A program made the translations under genes and the position numbers. From JAZDLR01 sp964540995 (lineage in GTDB: Bacteria > Patescibacteriota > Patescibacteriia > UBA1558 > 2-01-FULL-52-15): DNA of 63,731 nucleotides. How positions within the stretch are numbered: position 1 is the stretch's first letter; each line of letters opens with the position of its first letter. Positions 16,032 to 25,153 of this stretch are shown here, in pieces. Location: positions 1-63,731 of the forward strand of contig CAZIOU010000004.1 of assembly GCA_964540995.1 (NCBI GenBank), read 5' to 3'. The notes beneath the pieces were generated by a model. That model saw only the letters and a list, made by a program, of their open reading frames with translations. It was not told where the DNA came from and did not search any database.

Positions 16032-17396
16032 TTATACTTGATAAAGCTTCTGTTTTAGTAGAGCGATATCATTTTTAATCTTATCATCGCGCTGAATACT
16101 GGCGTTGATTTTATTACAAGCGTGCATAGCAGTGGTATGATCTCTTCCTCCGAGCTCTTGGCCAATATTGGGAAACGAAGCATTCATTTCTTCTCGCATC
16201 AACCACATGGTGATCTGACGGGGAACGACGAGTTCTTTCTTGCGACAGGTACCAACTAAGTCGTCGATACTAATTTCGAAGAATTCGGCGACATGTTGGA
16301 TTAGCTTACGAGCAGTGAGGCCGCCCTTCTTGGGATTGGTACTGATAGTTGAGAGGATGCCACGAGTCGATTCGATGGTTGGTGAGGAGTTATTGAGCTG
16401 GTGGAAGGCGATGATGCGGTTAAGAGCACCTTCGAGCTCGCGGATATTATCTTTGATGTTCTCAGCGATGGAGTGGATAATGTCTTTACCGAGATTAAAG
16501 CCTTTTTCTTGGCATTTGGCTTCTAAAATGGCGATGCGAGTCTCGAAATCAGGCGCAGAAATATCAGCGATCATGCCCCACTCGAAGCGCGAAACAAGCC
16601 TATTTTCGATAGCGGGTATGGCTTTGGGTGGGCGATCAGAGCTGATGATAATCTGTTTGTTGGCCTGGTGGAGGGCGTTGAAGGTATGGAAGAATTCTTC
16701 TTGGGTTTGCTCTTTGCCAGCGATAAATTGGATGTCGTCAATCAGAAGAACGTCGACATTACGATAGACTTTCTTGAATTTCTCGGTTTCTCCTGTCTTG
16801 ATCGAGGAGACGAAGTCGTTGGTAAACTTCTCGCTGTTGATGTAGAGGATTTTTACTCCTGGATTGGCTTCGATAATCTGATTACCGACTGCTTGGATCA
16901 GATGTGTTTTGCCCAAACCCACTCCTCCGTAGAGAAATAGCGGATTATAGACTTGCCCAGGCTTAGCAGCGACAGCTTTGGAAGCGGCGTGAGCCAACTC
17001 GTTACCTTTACCAACGATAAAGGAGCTGAAATTATATTTTTTATTCAACCCAAACTTGTTGGACGAGAAAGTATTGGTGTCATTGGTCGTGGGACCGAGC
17101 TTTTCTTCCGTGTTACGGTGCACTGCCTTCTCTACTGGGGCTGATTGGGCTGAAACTTTGTAGGTAATTTTCAATTTCTTGTCACTACCAAGTAGGGTGT
17201 TCACCGCTGTAGCGATTTGTTGGTGATATTTGTTCTCTAACCAGGCCTTGGTGAAGGCATTGGGTACACCAACGACGATCGTATCCGGTTCGCGATCAAA
17301 GACGAAGGTATTTTTGAACCAGGTGGTGAAGTTTGCTTTTGAAATGAGCAGTTCAAGTTCGCCAAGAACTGCTTGCCAGAGTTGATTATTGTCCAT
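16032..17396 (-). CDS. dnaA: Chromosomal replication initiator DnaA
   Basis: Protein of 454 residues. Domain I begins ELELLISKANFTTWFKNT; the AAA+ core has Walker A GGVGLGKTH, Walker B VLLIDDIQF and sensor motifs; domain IV ends with the DNA-binding signature GGRDHTTAMHACNKI. It binds DnaA boxes, melts the origin and loads the helicase. The linker (domain II) around residues 80-110 is short, as usual in small genomes. It is divergent from rpmH, and near-consensus DnaA boxes lie 44-87 nt upstream of its start. Confidence 0.97.
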   Translation of the reverse strand: MDNNQLWQAVLGELELLISKANFTTWFKNTFVFDREPDTIVVGVPNAFTKAWLENKYHQQIATAVNTLLGSDKKLKITYKVSAQSAPVEKAVHRNTEEKLGPTTNDTNTFSSNKFGLNKKYNFSSFIVGKGNELAHAASKAVAAKPGQVYNPLFLYGGVGLGKTHLIQAVGNQIIEANPGVKILYINSEKFTNDFVSSIKTGETEKFKKVYRNVDVLLIDDIQFIAGKEQTQEEFFHTFNALHQANKQIIISSDRPPKAIPAIENRLVSRFEWGMIADISAPDFETRIAILEAKCQEKGFNLGKDIIHSIAENIKDNIRELEGALNRIIAFHQLNNSSPTIESTRGILSTISTNPKKGGLTARKLIQHVAEFFEISIDDLVGTCRKKELVVPRQITMWLMREEMNASFPNIGQELGGRDHTTAMHACNKINASIQRDDKIKNDIALLKQKLYQV

Positions 17397-17662
17397 GGGG
17401 TAAGAAATAATCTAATACTTAAGCCACTATAGCACAGCTTGTGGATAGGCAGAATATAGCACAAGTGTATAAAATGTGAATAGAAGGGGGGGGAACAGGA
17501 AAGTAGAAATTGGGTGTTAGGAATTAGTCAGAAAAAGACAATGATAATGTCCTGTTGTTATTTTGCTACAACCTTTACAATATTATCTAGTCGTGTTATT
17601 TTGGAGTGGTAATTTATCGATCGGGCTAATACCTAATGCCTAATTCCTAATACCCATCTAAT
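17397..17662. other. Probable oriC region between dnaA and rpmH
   Basis: Three DnaA-box-like words in one orientation: TGTGGATAG (17440-17448), AGTGTATAA (17464-17472), TGTGAATAG (17475-17483), each one mismatch from TGTGNATAA. Two related words TTGTTATTTTGCTAC and CGTGTTATTTTGGAG lie in the AT-rich part (17550-17610), a candidate unwinding element. The last 40 bases are a TAATACCTAATGCCTAATTCC spacer repeat (first 20 bases: TAATACCTAATGCCTAATTC). Divergent core genes on both sides support an origin. Confidence 0.65.
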
Positions 17663-17800
17663 ATGCCAAAGAGAACCTACCAACCCAAGAAACGAAAGCG
17701 AGCTAGAACCCACGGGTTCAGAGAGCGCATGAGCACCCCTACCGGTCGCCGCGTATTGAAGCGTCGCCGAGCTAAGGGTCGTAAGAAATTGACCGTTTAG
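17663..17800 (+). CDS. rpmH: 50S ribosomal protein L34
   Basis: Small gene of 45 codons plus stop. The product begins MPKRTYQPKKRKRARTHGF and continues with RMSTPTGRRVLKRRRAKGRKK, the full L34 pattern. It is an essential-type part of the large ribosomal subunit. It is directly followed by rnpA (3 nt gap), and lies divergent from dnaA, the conserved bacterial arrangement. No Shine-Dalgarno sequence is evident. Confidence 0.97.
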   Translation: MPKRTYQPKKRKRARTHGFRERMSTPTGRRVLKRRRAKGRKKLTV

Positions 17801-17803
17801 CCT

Positions 17804-18148
17804 ATGCTCCCCGCCAAGAATCGCCTGACGCGGGACCAAGACTTCCAACGTGTAGCGACTAAGGGTCGATATAGCTATTCCCCCTTGCTTACCGTGAAGT
17901 ACTACCCAAACCGCCTGCCTGTCTCGCGGTTTGGTTTCGTAATATCGACTAAAATTGATAAACGAGCCGTTGTTCGTAATAGGACTAAAAGGCAGGTAAG
18001 AGAAGTAATTAGGCTAAGATTAGCCAATGTGCGTACAGGGATGGATATTGTGATTATCATGAAAAAGGCTAGTGTTGGCCAAGAAATGGCTGTTTTGCGT
18101 CACGATCTATTATCGACCCTAGATAAGGCCGGCCTCTATGTTGACTAA
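17804..18148 (+). CDS. rnpA: Ribonuclease P protein component
   Basis: Protein of 114 residues. LPAKNRLTRDQDFQRVATKG opens the family pattern and the RNR signature is VVRNRTKRQVREVIR. The protein binds RNase P RNA and helps it remove tRNA 5' leaders. Its 3' end overlaps yidD by 11 nt, so rpmH-rnpA-yidD are co-expressed. Confidence 0.95.
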   Translation: MLPAKNRLTRDQDFQRVATKGRYSYSPLLTVKYYPNRLPVSRFGFVISTKIDKRAVVRNRTKRQVREVIRLRLANVRTGMDIVIIMKKASVGQEMAVLRHDLLSTLDKAGLYVD

Positions 18149-18392
18149 AATACATAAATGGCCAAAGTTAGCCATTTTGTCATTAATCAGATTATATCAA
18201 CATACCTTATCCCCCGATTCTGGTTGGTTCCGCACATATTACCCACAGGGCTTCTGTCCTTTTGAGCCCCACTGTTCGGAGTATTGCTACCAGGCAATCG
18301 AGAAATATGGTATCTTCAGAGGCACTTACCGTGGAATCTGGCGTGTCTGCCGTTGTCATCCGTGGACCAAGGGCGGATATGATCCAGCCTAA
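18138..18392 (+). CDS. yidD: Membrane protein insertion efficiency factor YidD
   Basis: Protein of 84 residues with the YidD core: LIRLYQHTLSPDSG, a Cys-rich CPFEPHCSEYCYQAIEKYG, and CRCHPWTKGGYDPA at the end. YidD proteins are small amphipathic, membrane-associated factors that aid YidC-dependent insertion. The context rnpA-yidD-yidC is the standard one. Confidence 0.95.
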   Translation: MLTKIHKWPKLAILSLIRLYQHTLSPDSGWFRTYYPQGFCPFEPHCSEYCYQAIEKYGIFRGTYRGIWRVCRCHPWTKGGYDPA

Positions 18393-18507
18393 AATAGTAT
18401 AAAGTAGAATGCATGATGTATAAGGTATGGGACGAAGATTAAAAGCTTATACTTAATACTTTTTACATTATACATAATACTTACTACCTAATACCTAATA
18501 CTTCACA
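18393..18507. repeat. Dispersed TATAAAGTA/TAATACTTAATAC spacer repeats
   Basis: The spacer consists of permutations of GTATAAAGTAGAATGC, TGTATAAGGTATGG, TTATACTTAATAC and TACCTAATACCTAATACTTC. The same word type lies inside RNase HII (30000-30026) and at 47600-47630. Confidence 0.6.
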
Positions 18508-19248
18508 ATGAATATATTTGTCATCATTTTCTATCAACCACTGTTTAACCTATTGGTTTGGTTCTACAACGTCATTCCTAATCACGATCTAGGTTTGGCC
18601 ATTGTCGCTCTAACAGTTGCTATTCGCTTAGCGCTCTATCCTCTGGCTCAACGGGCTATTGTGTCGCAGCGCGCGATGCAAACGTTGCAACCCAAGATTG
18701 ATAAGTTACGCGAACAATACAAAGACGACAAAGAGAAGCAATCCAAAGAGTTGATGGCCTTGTATAAGACGGAGAAGATTAATCCCGTCTCATCCTGCTT
18801 GCCAGTATTATTGCAATTACCGTTTCTGTTCGCTTTGTTCGCGGTATTTCAGAGTGGTTTGAATAATGGTGGCTTTGAATTATTATATCCTTTTGTAAAA
18901 AATCCTGGAACGTTAAATACGGTAGCTTTTGGTTTCTTCGATCTAGTGCAGAAAAGTATTCCGTTAGCTGTCATCACCGGAGTCTTGCAATATTTCCAGA
19001 CCAAGATGTTGATGACTAAGAACAAGGGTCAGGCCAGCTCTACTAACGCAATGACACGGGCCATGAATCAACAAATGCTTTACATGATGCCGATCTTCAC
19101 AATTATTATCGGCGCCTCACTTCCGGCTGGCATCACGATGTATTGGTTGATCACAACACTCTTTTCTATCGGACAGCAATATTTATTGCTGCGGCATAAA
19201 CCGGCTGATTCTTCTTCTGACACACCGAAACCCGAAATTATTGGTTAA
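18508..19248 (+). CDS. yidC: Membrane protein insertase YidC/Oxa1
   Basis: Protein of 246 residues, the short Oxa1-type form without the periplasmic domain. Membrane segments near 8-26, 30-50, 100-122, 145-165 and 195-222. The hydrophilic-groove Arg lies in VAIRLALYPLAQ, followed by the cytoplasmic helical hairpin QPKIDKLREQYKDDKEKQ and the LPVLLQLPFLFALF motif. It inserts and folds membrane proteins together with Sec or alone. The conserved gene neighbourhood confirms it. Confidence 0.95.
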   Translation: MNIFVIIFYQPLFNLLVWFYNVIPNHDLGLAIVALTVAIRLALYPLAQRAIVSQRAMQTLQPKIDKLREQYKDDKEKQSKELMALYKTEKINPVSSCLPVLLQLPFLFALFAVFQSGLNNGGFELLYPFVKNPGTLNTVAFGFFDLVQKSIPLAVITGVLQYFQTKMLMTKNKGQASSTNAMTRAMNQQMLYMMPIFTIIIGASLPAGITMYWLITTLFSIGQQYLLLRHKPADSSSDTPKPEIIG

Positions 19249-19254
19249 ATAGAA

Positions 19255-19478
19255 ACGGCCTACACAGCAATGTAGGCCGCCAGCAGATTAAGGTTCCCCA
19301 GGGGGTAACGAAGGGAATCTGCACGTGCAGAGTCGGCTAGAAGCTAGTAGGCCTTTGGCCTAGTGCTTTGATTCTAGCTGCATCACGGCGTAGGCATCGT
19401 GATGCGCTGCTCCACCTTGGGTGACAACGGTCACCACAAAACAAAGAACGTATTCAGGAGAATACGTTTATTTTTATA
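19255..19478 (+). ncRNA. Candidate structured RNA after yidC, with terminator
   Basis: No ORF fits. Successive hairpins: CGGCCTACA/TGTAGGCCG (19256-19279), CAGATT..AATCTG (19284-19321), GCTAGAA..TTCTAGC (19336-19378) enclosing AGGCC-TTT-GGCCT, GCATCACG/CGTGATGC (19380-19405), GGTGAC-AACG-GTCACC (19420-19435), then ACGTATTC-AGGA-GAATACGT followed by TTATTTTTAT (terminator). It could be a separate RNA processed from the yidC transcript or a 3' UTR. It lacks RNase P, tmRNA and SRP signatures that I know. Confidence 0.5.
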
Positions 19479-19493
19479 GATTGTCAATAAGAA

Positions 19494-19520
19494 AGCGGCG
19501 CTAGGTAAACCTAGCGCCGC
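19494..19520 (-). terminator. Terminator of the 19526 gene
   Basis: GCGGCGCTAGGT-AA-ACCTAGCGCCGC, followed on the minus strand by TTTCTTATT. Confidence 0.75.
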
Positions 19521-19525
19521 CGTTG

Positions 19526-20425
19526 CTATCCGGTGATGGAGTCGTTTTTAAGAGTCGATTCATCACTAGAACCTTGCTTGATTCGTTCTTCTACGATTCC
19601 GAACCAGCGACCCACCCGTGCTTCGGGAGTCATCGACAGCAGCCGCGCAGCAAAGCTTCCAGCGTGGGCCCCAATTTTGAGTTCTCCCTTGACTGGCTTG
19701 CCTTTGCGTCCACTAACAATTACAGCCTCGGCGCAGAAAATTCCCAAAGAATCCAGAAGACGGTTGGTAACGAGATGTTGCTCTTGAGCCTTACTAAGAG
19801 AATCGCGTGCTTCGATTACATTCTGTTTAAGTTGAGCGATCTCCTTAGCTTGATGTGGGAACAGAGAAGGAAGACTACCGAGGGTTTCATTACAGGAAAT
19901 AAAAGTCGCTAGTAGACGGCCAACACAATAATCAGAGATGGCATTACAACCGTCGTCTTCGGTCAAAGTCCAGACCCTCCGCTTGTTGTTCTTACGAAGA
20001 CGTAGGTGCTTGATGACCTTACTGTCACTACCAATCACCACAGCGTGTTGCCACCAACCAGACAGCGGGAAACGAAAATGAACTTTACCCGCTGCGACGC
20101 TAGCGACGCAACTAATACGGCTCATTGCCGAACCACGACGGTCATCCATGAAGTAGACACATGTTAGACCAAATACGTTGTTCGGGATGTACTGTTGTGT
20201 GACCACCAAAACGTAACCGAAGAACATGGCGATCATAGAACCCATGATATAAAACCGACCAGCATCCTGCTCTCGCCCAAAGCTGCCAAAATAAAGCGTT
20301 CCGAGTGTCCCCCCACAAAGTAGGAGGATCATACCGATGACACCAATTTTGGGTACAACCTTGTCGTGTGTTAGGTGAAAGTCATCATCAACCGCATCTG
20401 CTAAAGGAACTGGCCGACACTTCAT
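19526..20425 (-). CDS. Two-helix membrane hypothetical protein
   Basis: Protein of 299 residues, not recognised. GGAGGAATT before ATG 20425 is a strong ribosome binding site. Two membrane helices lie near residues 27-47 and 60-79, after a short cytoplasmic tail. The remaining 220 residues are soluble, with VWTLTEDDGCNAISDY and a helical NVIEARDSLSKAQEQHLVTN stretch. It has its own promoter and terminator and no operon partner, like other accessory units in this window. Confidence 0.6.
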   Translation of the reverse strand: MKCRPVPLADAVDDDFHLTHDKVVPKIGVIGMILLLCGGTLGTLYFGSFGREQDAGRFYIMGSMIAMFFGYVLVVTQQYIPNNVFGLTCVYFMDDRRGSAMSRISCVASVAAGKVHFRFPLSGWWQHAVVIGSDSKVIKHLRLRKNNKRRVWTLTEDDGCNAISDYCVGRLLATFISCNETLGSLPSLFPHQAKEIAQLKQNVIEARDSLSKAQEQHLVTNRLLDSLGIFCAEAVIVSGRKGKPVKGELKIGAHAGSFAARLLSMTPEARVGRWFGIVEERIKQGSSDESTLKNDSITG

Positions 20426-20570
20426 AATTCCTCCTGTCTCTAGGACTGTCTCTGGAGATCCAGATCACCCGGAGATAAGAGTGCTCACGCAGCCATCCGC
20501 ACGATCTGTGAGGCGTTCTGCCTGTGAGCGGTAAATCGTTGGTAATGAAAAGGACGGAAATTAATATACT

Positions 20571-20599
20571 AAAGTACAATAAATTAAAAAAAGCGTCAA
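20571..20599 (-). promoter_or_regulatory. Promoter of the 19526 gene with long leader
   Basis: Minus strand TTGACG (20599-20594), 17 nt, TACTTT (20576-20571). The roughly 140-nt leader can form GCTCAC..GTGAGC (20482-20528) upstream of the ribosome binding site. Confidence 0.55.
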
Positions 20600-20659
20600 G
20601 CGCTTGGTCGAGCACAGCTCGATAAGTGGTTTAAAGGGAAAGCATAATGGCATGTTCTT

Positions 20660-20694
20660 ACCCTAATAACTAATAACCAATAACAAATAACTCC
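20660..20694. repeat. Dispersed CCCTAATAACTAATAAC repeat
   Basis: CCCTAATAACTAATAACC continues with AATAACAAATAACTCC; the same family occurs at 14628, 22039, 32537, 45362, 52739, 53178 and 59824. Confidence 0.7.
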
Positions 20695-20699
20695 TCAGC

Positions 20700-21440
20700 C
20701 TAGAAACTCCTCTGACTGCCAACAATAACCTTGAGACGACTTGGCACAATCTCGATCGAGGCGGGCGTTTTCATTACCAACTGATCATCGGTAACGATGG
20801 ACACCGGTTCGCCCACCAGACTATTGATAATTAATTTCTTGAACGGCAAGACAGTTGATTTCAGAGCTTTGCTACCAGAGAAAAGCCCAGCCTTACGCGG
20901 TGTGATAATCGCTTCCATGATGCCATCAGTCGGATTGCAGTGAATCTCGTGATGACTGAAGTTACACAGTTGGATGGTGTGCTGTTCTGTAGTTGGTGCG
21001 ATTTGGAAAGAGTCACACAGTAGTGATACCGGAGCATTGACTACTTCCGCCGAATGCATGAAGTACTGATTATTGATCTTGCCTAAGTCCAATTTCTTGA
21101 TGATACGACCAGAGACAATTTCGCAGGCTAATTCACGTGGCGGCACACCAAGGATTTTGGCGATTTTACTTTTGTCATCAACAGGGATAATCCCGAGGAC
21201 CACATCGAGATCGGCTACAACATTGATCACTTTGGCGAAGGTCTGATCATCGCCGATGGCTATTACTGTTTTGACACCGTCTTTGACGGCATCCGCGATC
21301 AACTCTTTGAGATTCTTCAATATCGAAAGACGAGCAATACGACCTTTGATATCCAAATCAGTAACACGCTGCTCGATCTTGGATAGCAGCGTTGCGTATT
21401 TGGGTTGATTCAGAAAAGAATCGTAGATATAAAGATACAT
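20700..21440 (-). CDS. Diacylglycerol-kinase-like (YegS/DgkB type) protein
   Basis: Protein of 246 residues. VIAIGDDQTFAKVINVVADLDVVLGIIPV resembles the nucleotide-binding GGDGTxNEVxNG...GIIPxGTxND region of lipid kinases, with Gly-Asp-Asp in place of Gly-Asp-Gly and a short form of the second motif (PVDDKSKIAKIL). The C-terminal half has the beta-sandwich typical of the family. It may phosphorylate a lipid, but the loss of consensus glycines makes activity uncertain. It lies 12 nt downstream of the bactofilin gene, probably one transcript. Confidence 0.65.
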   Translation of the reverse strand: MYLYIYDSFLNQPKYATLLSKIEQRVTDLDIKGRIARLSILKNLKELIADAVKDGVKTVIAIGDDQTFAKVINVVADLDVVLGIIPVDDKSKIAKILGVPPRELACEIVSGRIIKKLDLGKINNQYFMHSAEVVNAPVSLLCDSFQIAPTTEQHTIQLCNFSHHEIHCNPTDGIMEAIITPRKAGLFSGSKALKSTVLPFKKLIINSLVGEPVSIVTDDQLVMKTPASIEIVPSRLKVIVGSQRSF

Positions 21441-21452
21441 AAGACCGACAGT

Positions 21453-21887
21453 TTAGAGATCTGCCTTGCGTTCTTTGAGTATCTCCGGCTTGGCAGTCTC
21501 GTGCTTAGTTACTTCTCGTTCAACTTTCTCGACCGCAGCCGACATATTGAGTTGACCATTGATCACACCGCCGGATTCAACTGATAGGACAGTGGTGCGG
21601 ACATTGCCAACAATTTGAGCGGTACTGGTCAGCTCCAACTTGCCTTTGATATTGACGTTGCCTTTGACCTTACCAGCAATGAAAGCGTTTTTGGCTTTGA
21701 TTTCGGCTTCGACTACTGCTCCTGGACCGATACGGAGATTATTATTGGTGACCAGATTACCGACGACGGTACCTTCGATGATGAGATCGCCTTCGCCAGT
21801 GAAATCCCCCTCCACTCTGACGGACGGTCCAATGAACGTTTCGACTGATTTTTTGGTTACTTCTGTAGAGTTATTAGCGCCAAACAT
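21453..21887 (-). CDS. Bactofilin (polymer-forming cytoskeletal protein)
   Basis: Protein of 144 residues with the bactofilin beta-helix: FIGPSVRVEGDFTGEGDLIIEGTVVGNL followed by repeated short strands (RIGPGAVVEAEIKAKNAFIAGKVKGNV). A short N-terminal and a charged C-terminal tail (residues 120-144) flank the core. Bactofilins form non-polar filaments under the membrane and recruit wall enzymes. Upstream of the lipid-kinase-like gene. Confidence 0.92.
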   Translation of the reverse strand: MFGANNSTEVTKKSVETFIGPSVRVEGDFTGEGDLIIEGTVVGNLVTNNNLRIGPGAVVEAEIKAKNAFIAGKVKGNVNIKGKLELTSTAQIVGNVRTTVLSVESGGVINGQLNMSAAVEKVEREVTKHETAKPEILKERKADL

Positions 21888-22068
21888 GGGTATGCGTTAA
21901 TGCTTAATATGTCTATAGAGTAAGTGCTTTCGTCGGGCTTGTCAATTTACAAAAGGGACAAAATATTTTATAGACAAAAAGGTATAATTTGGCTATAGTA
22001 AGCTCGCATTTTCGGCCAAAGGCCGATTGGGTTTTAAGCCCTAATAACTAGTAACTAATAACAAACCT

Positions 22069-22209
22069 ATGGAATACCAACGAGAAAGCAAAGGTGACTT
22101 AATTAAGACCCTAAGTCTAACGGCGGTCTTTGTAGCTATCATGGTCGGTTTGTATCTGTATGACCAGCAGACCCACATCCTCGAGCAAGTTATCCGGCGT
22201 TTCAATTAG
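22069..22209 (+). CDS. Small single-pass membrane protein (46 aa)
   Basis: ATG 22069 to TAG 22207-22209. The product starts MEYQRESKGDLIKTLSL and continues with a hydrophobic helix TAVFVAIMVGLYLYD, ending in QVIRRFN. A polar head, one helix and a short tail fit an N-in or N-out membrane peptide. It resembles short membrane ORFs common in CPR genomes, but I cannot name a family. It directly follows a CCCTAATAACTAGTAAC spacer repeat. Confidence 0.6.
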   Translation: MEYQRESKGDLIKTLSLTAVFVAIMVGLYLYDQQTHILEQVIRRFN

Positions 22210-22345
22210 AATTATTTTATGACGCATGCGATGATAGGGACTCGTTGCTAGCGACTTGGTACATGGTGATCGCGACCCGCGAGTCCCTTGTACCACTGCA
22301 TCCTCGCCTCCATAGTTTCCGCCCAAGGCGGACCCGCCTCGGGCG
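22210..22345. repeat. Palindromic spacer repeats before tRNA-Arg
   Basis: Contains GGGACTCGTTGCTAGCGAC with a partial inverse GACCCGCGAGTCCC, plus the palindromes TCCGCCCAAGGCGGA and CCCGCCTCGGGCGGG. These match the GGGACTCG and GCGGG repeat families elsewhere in the window. No gene seen. Confidence 0.55.
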
Positions 22346-22427
22346 GGCAATATAAAATTTACTCATATAGTGTTGTGAAGACTTATTCACTTCACCGCGA
22401 CAAACGATAACTCATGTTTAGTAGCGG

Positions 22428-22502
22428 GCCCCCGTAGCTCAACGGATAGAGCAGATCCGTCCTAAGGATAAGATGGGGGTTCGATTCCCTCCGGGGGCAC
22501 CA
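22428..22502 (+). tRNA. tRNA-Arg (CCT)
   Basis: Acceptor GCCCCCG/CGGGGGC, D-arm GCTC/GAGC, anticodon loop GTCCTAA giving CCT, T-arm GGGGT-TCGATTC-CCTCC region, discriminator A and an encoded CCA (22500-22502). Confidence 0.93.
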
Positions 22503-22537
22503 ATTGGGGCCTACTACTGAATGTAAGTTTGCAAAAT

Positions 22538-22586
22538 AAATACCACCCTCGTTCGTTCGCTTGCGCGATTGAACGAGGGTGGTTTG
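22538..22586 (-). terminator. Terminator hairpin between tRNA-Arg and the 22587 gene
   Basis: ACCACCCTCGTTC..GAACGAGGGTGGT with a small inner GCGAAC-type loop. It can serve the minus-strand gene and the tRNA. Confidence 0.75.
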
Positions 22587-24443
<1,857 letters not shown>

Positions 24444-24505
24444 TGTTTCTCCTAGCGCGTATAGCGCTGTGTTTGTAAAGGTACGCAACTCTAGTTGAAT
24501 CGATT

Positions 24506-24534
24506 ATTGTACTCTTTTTTTGTACTATTGTCAA
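24506..24534 (-). promoter_or_regulatory. Promoter of the 22587-24443 gene
   Basis: Minus strand TTGACA (24534-24529), 17 nt, TACAAT (24511-24506). Confidence 0.7.
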
Positions 24535-24540
24535 TATTGA

Positions 24541-24585
24541 TTGACTGTTTATTATACTATATACTAGTATGCAGTATTATTTATA
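24541..24585 (+). promoter_or_regulatory. Promoter and candidate operator of the csoR-trxA-trxB operon
   Basis: TTGACT (24541-24546) with TAGTAT (24565-24570) at 18 nt. The perfect palindrome ATACTAGTAT (24561-24570) covers the -10 element and is a plausible site for the regulator encoded just downstream. Confidence 0.45.
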
Positions 24586-24594
24586 ACTTGAAAT

Positions 24595-24825
24595 ATGAAG
24601 AAATCCTACTGCGAACACCTGCATCGTATCGTTGGGCAGTTGCAAGCGATCGAGACCATGGTTAATGAAGATAAACCCTGTCTCGACCTGGTGCAGCAGA
24701 TTCGCGCAGCTCGCTCTTCTCTGGCTGGTCTTGAGCGAACTGTGGTTGCCGATCAAATTCGCGTTAGCTTGTCGAGCGATGACAAAAGCGATACTATAGA
24801 TAAACTTTTAGCTAATTTAATTTAA
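24595..24825 (+). CDS. CsoR/RcnR-family (DUF156) sensor repressor, degenerate metal site
   Basis: Protein of 76 residues with the four-helix DUF156 pattern: HLHRIVGQLQAIETMV, then CLDLVQQIRAARSSL, then the third helix. Cys29 at the start of helix 2 is conserved, but the His and Cys normally found in the next helix (HxxxC of CsoR) are Gln and Ser here (VVADQIRVSL). So copper sensing as in CsoR looks unlikely; a thiol-, formaldehyde- or other cue is possible. It is 4 nt from trxA, suggesting that it controls the thioredoxin operon. Confidence 0.8.
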   Translation: MKKSYCEHLHRIVGQLQAIETMVNEDKPCLDLVQQIRAARSSLAGLERTVVADQIRVSLSSDDKSDTIDKLLANLI

Positions 24826-24829
24826 ATCT

Positions 24830-25153
24830 ATGGCACACATTGTAACTGATCAGAACTTTCGTAGTGATATTTTAAATTTCAAAGGCATTGCCCTCGTTGA
24901 TTTCTGGGCGCCGTGGTGTGGACCATGTCGCGTACAAGGTCCGGTAGTTGAAGAATTGGCACAACAATTTGCTGCGCAGACGAATGTCGTGATTGGTAAA
25001 ATGAATGTTGATGAGAATCCTGAAGTGTCACAACAATATCAGATCTTGAGTATTCCAACATTGAAAATATTTAAAGATGGTGAGTTAGTAGCGGATTTCG
25101 TCGGAGTACAAAGCAAAGAAGTATTGGAACATAAAATTAAATCTCTTATCTAA
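24830..25153 (+). CDS. trxA: Thioredoxin
   Basis: Protein of 107 residues with the active site WAPWCGPCR (Cys30, Cys33), the conserved Asp in VDFWAP, cis-Pro in SIPTLKIF and a C-terminal helix. It reduces disulfides in the cytoplasm. Its stop overlaps the trxB ATG by one base (TAATG), so the reductase and its substrate are translationally coupled. Confidence 0.95.
   Translation: MAHIVTDQNFRSDILNFKGIALVDFWAPWCGPCRVQGPVVEELAQQFAAQTNVVIGKMNVDENPEVSQQYQILSIPTLKIFKDGELVADFVGVQSKEVLEHKIKSLI

Noticed and set aside
19255..19478. RNase P RNA, tmRNA or SRP RNA after yidC
   Set aside because: The conserved RNase P words (GAGGAAAGTC, ACAGAA), a tmRNA tag and TTCGA-type tRNA-like end, and the SRP GGAAGCAG loop are all missing.
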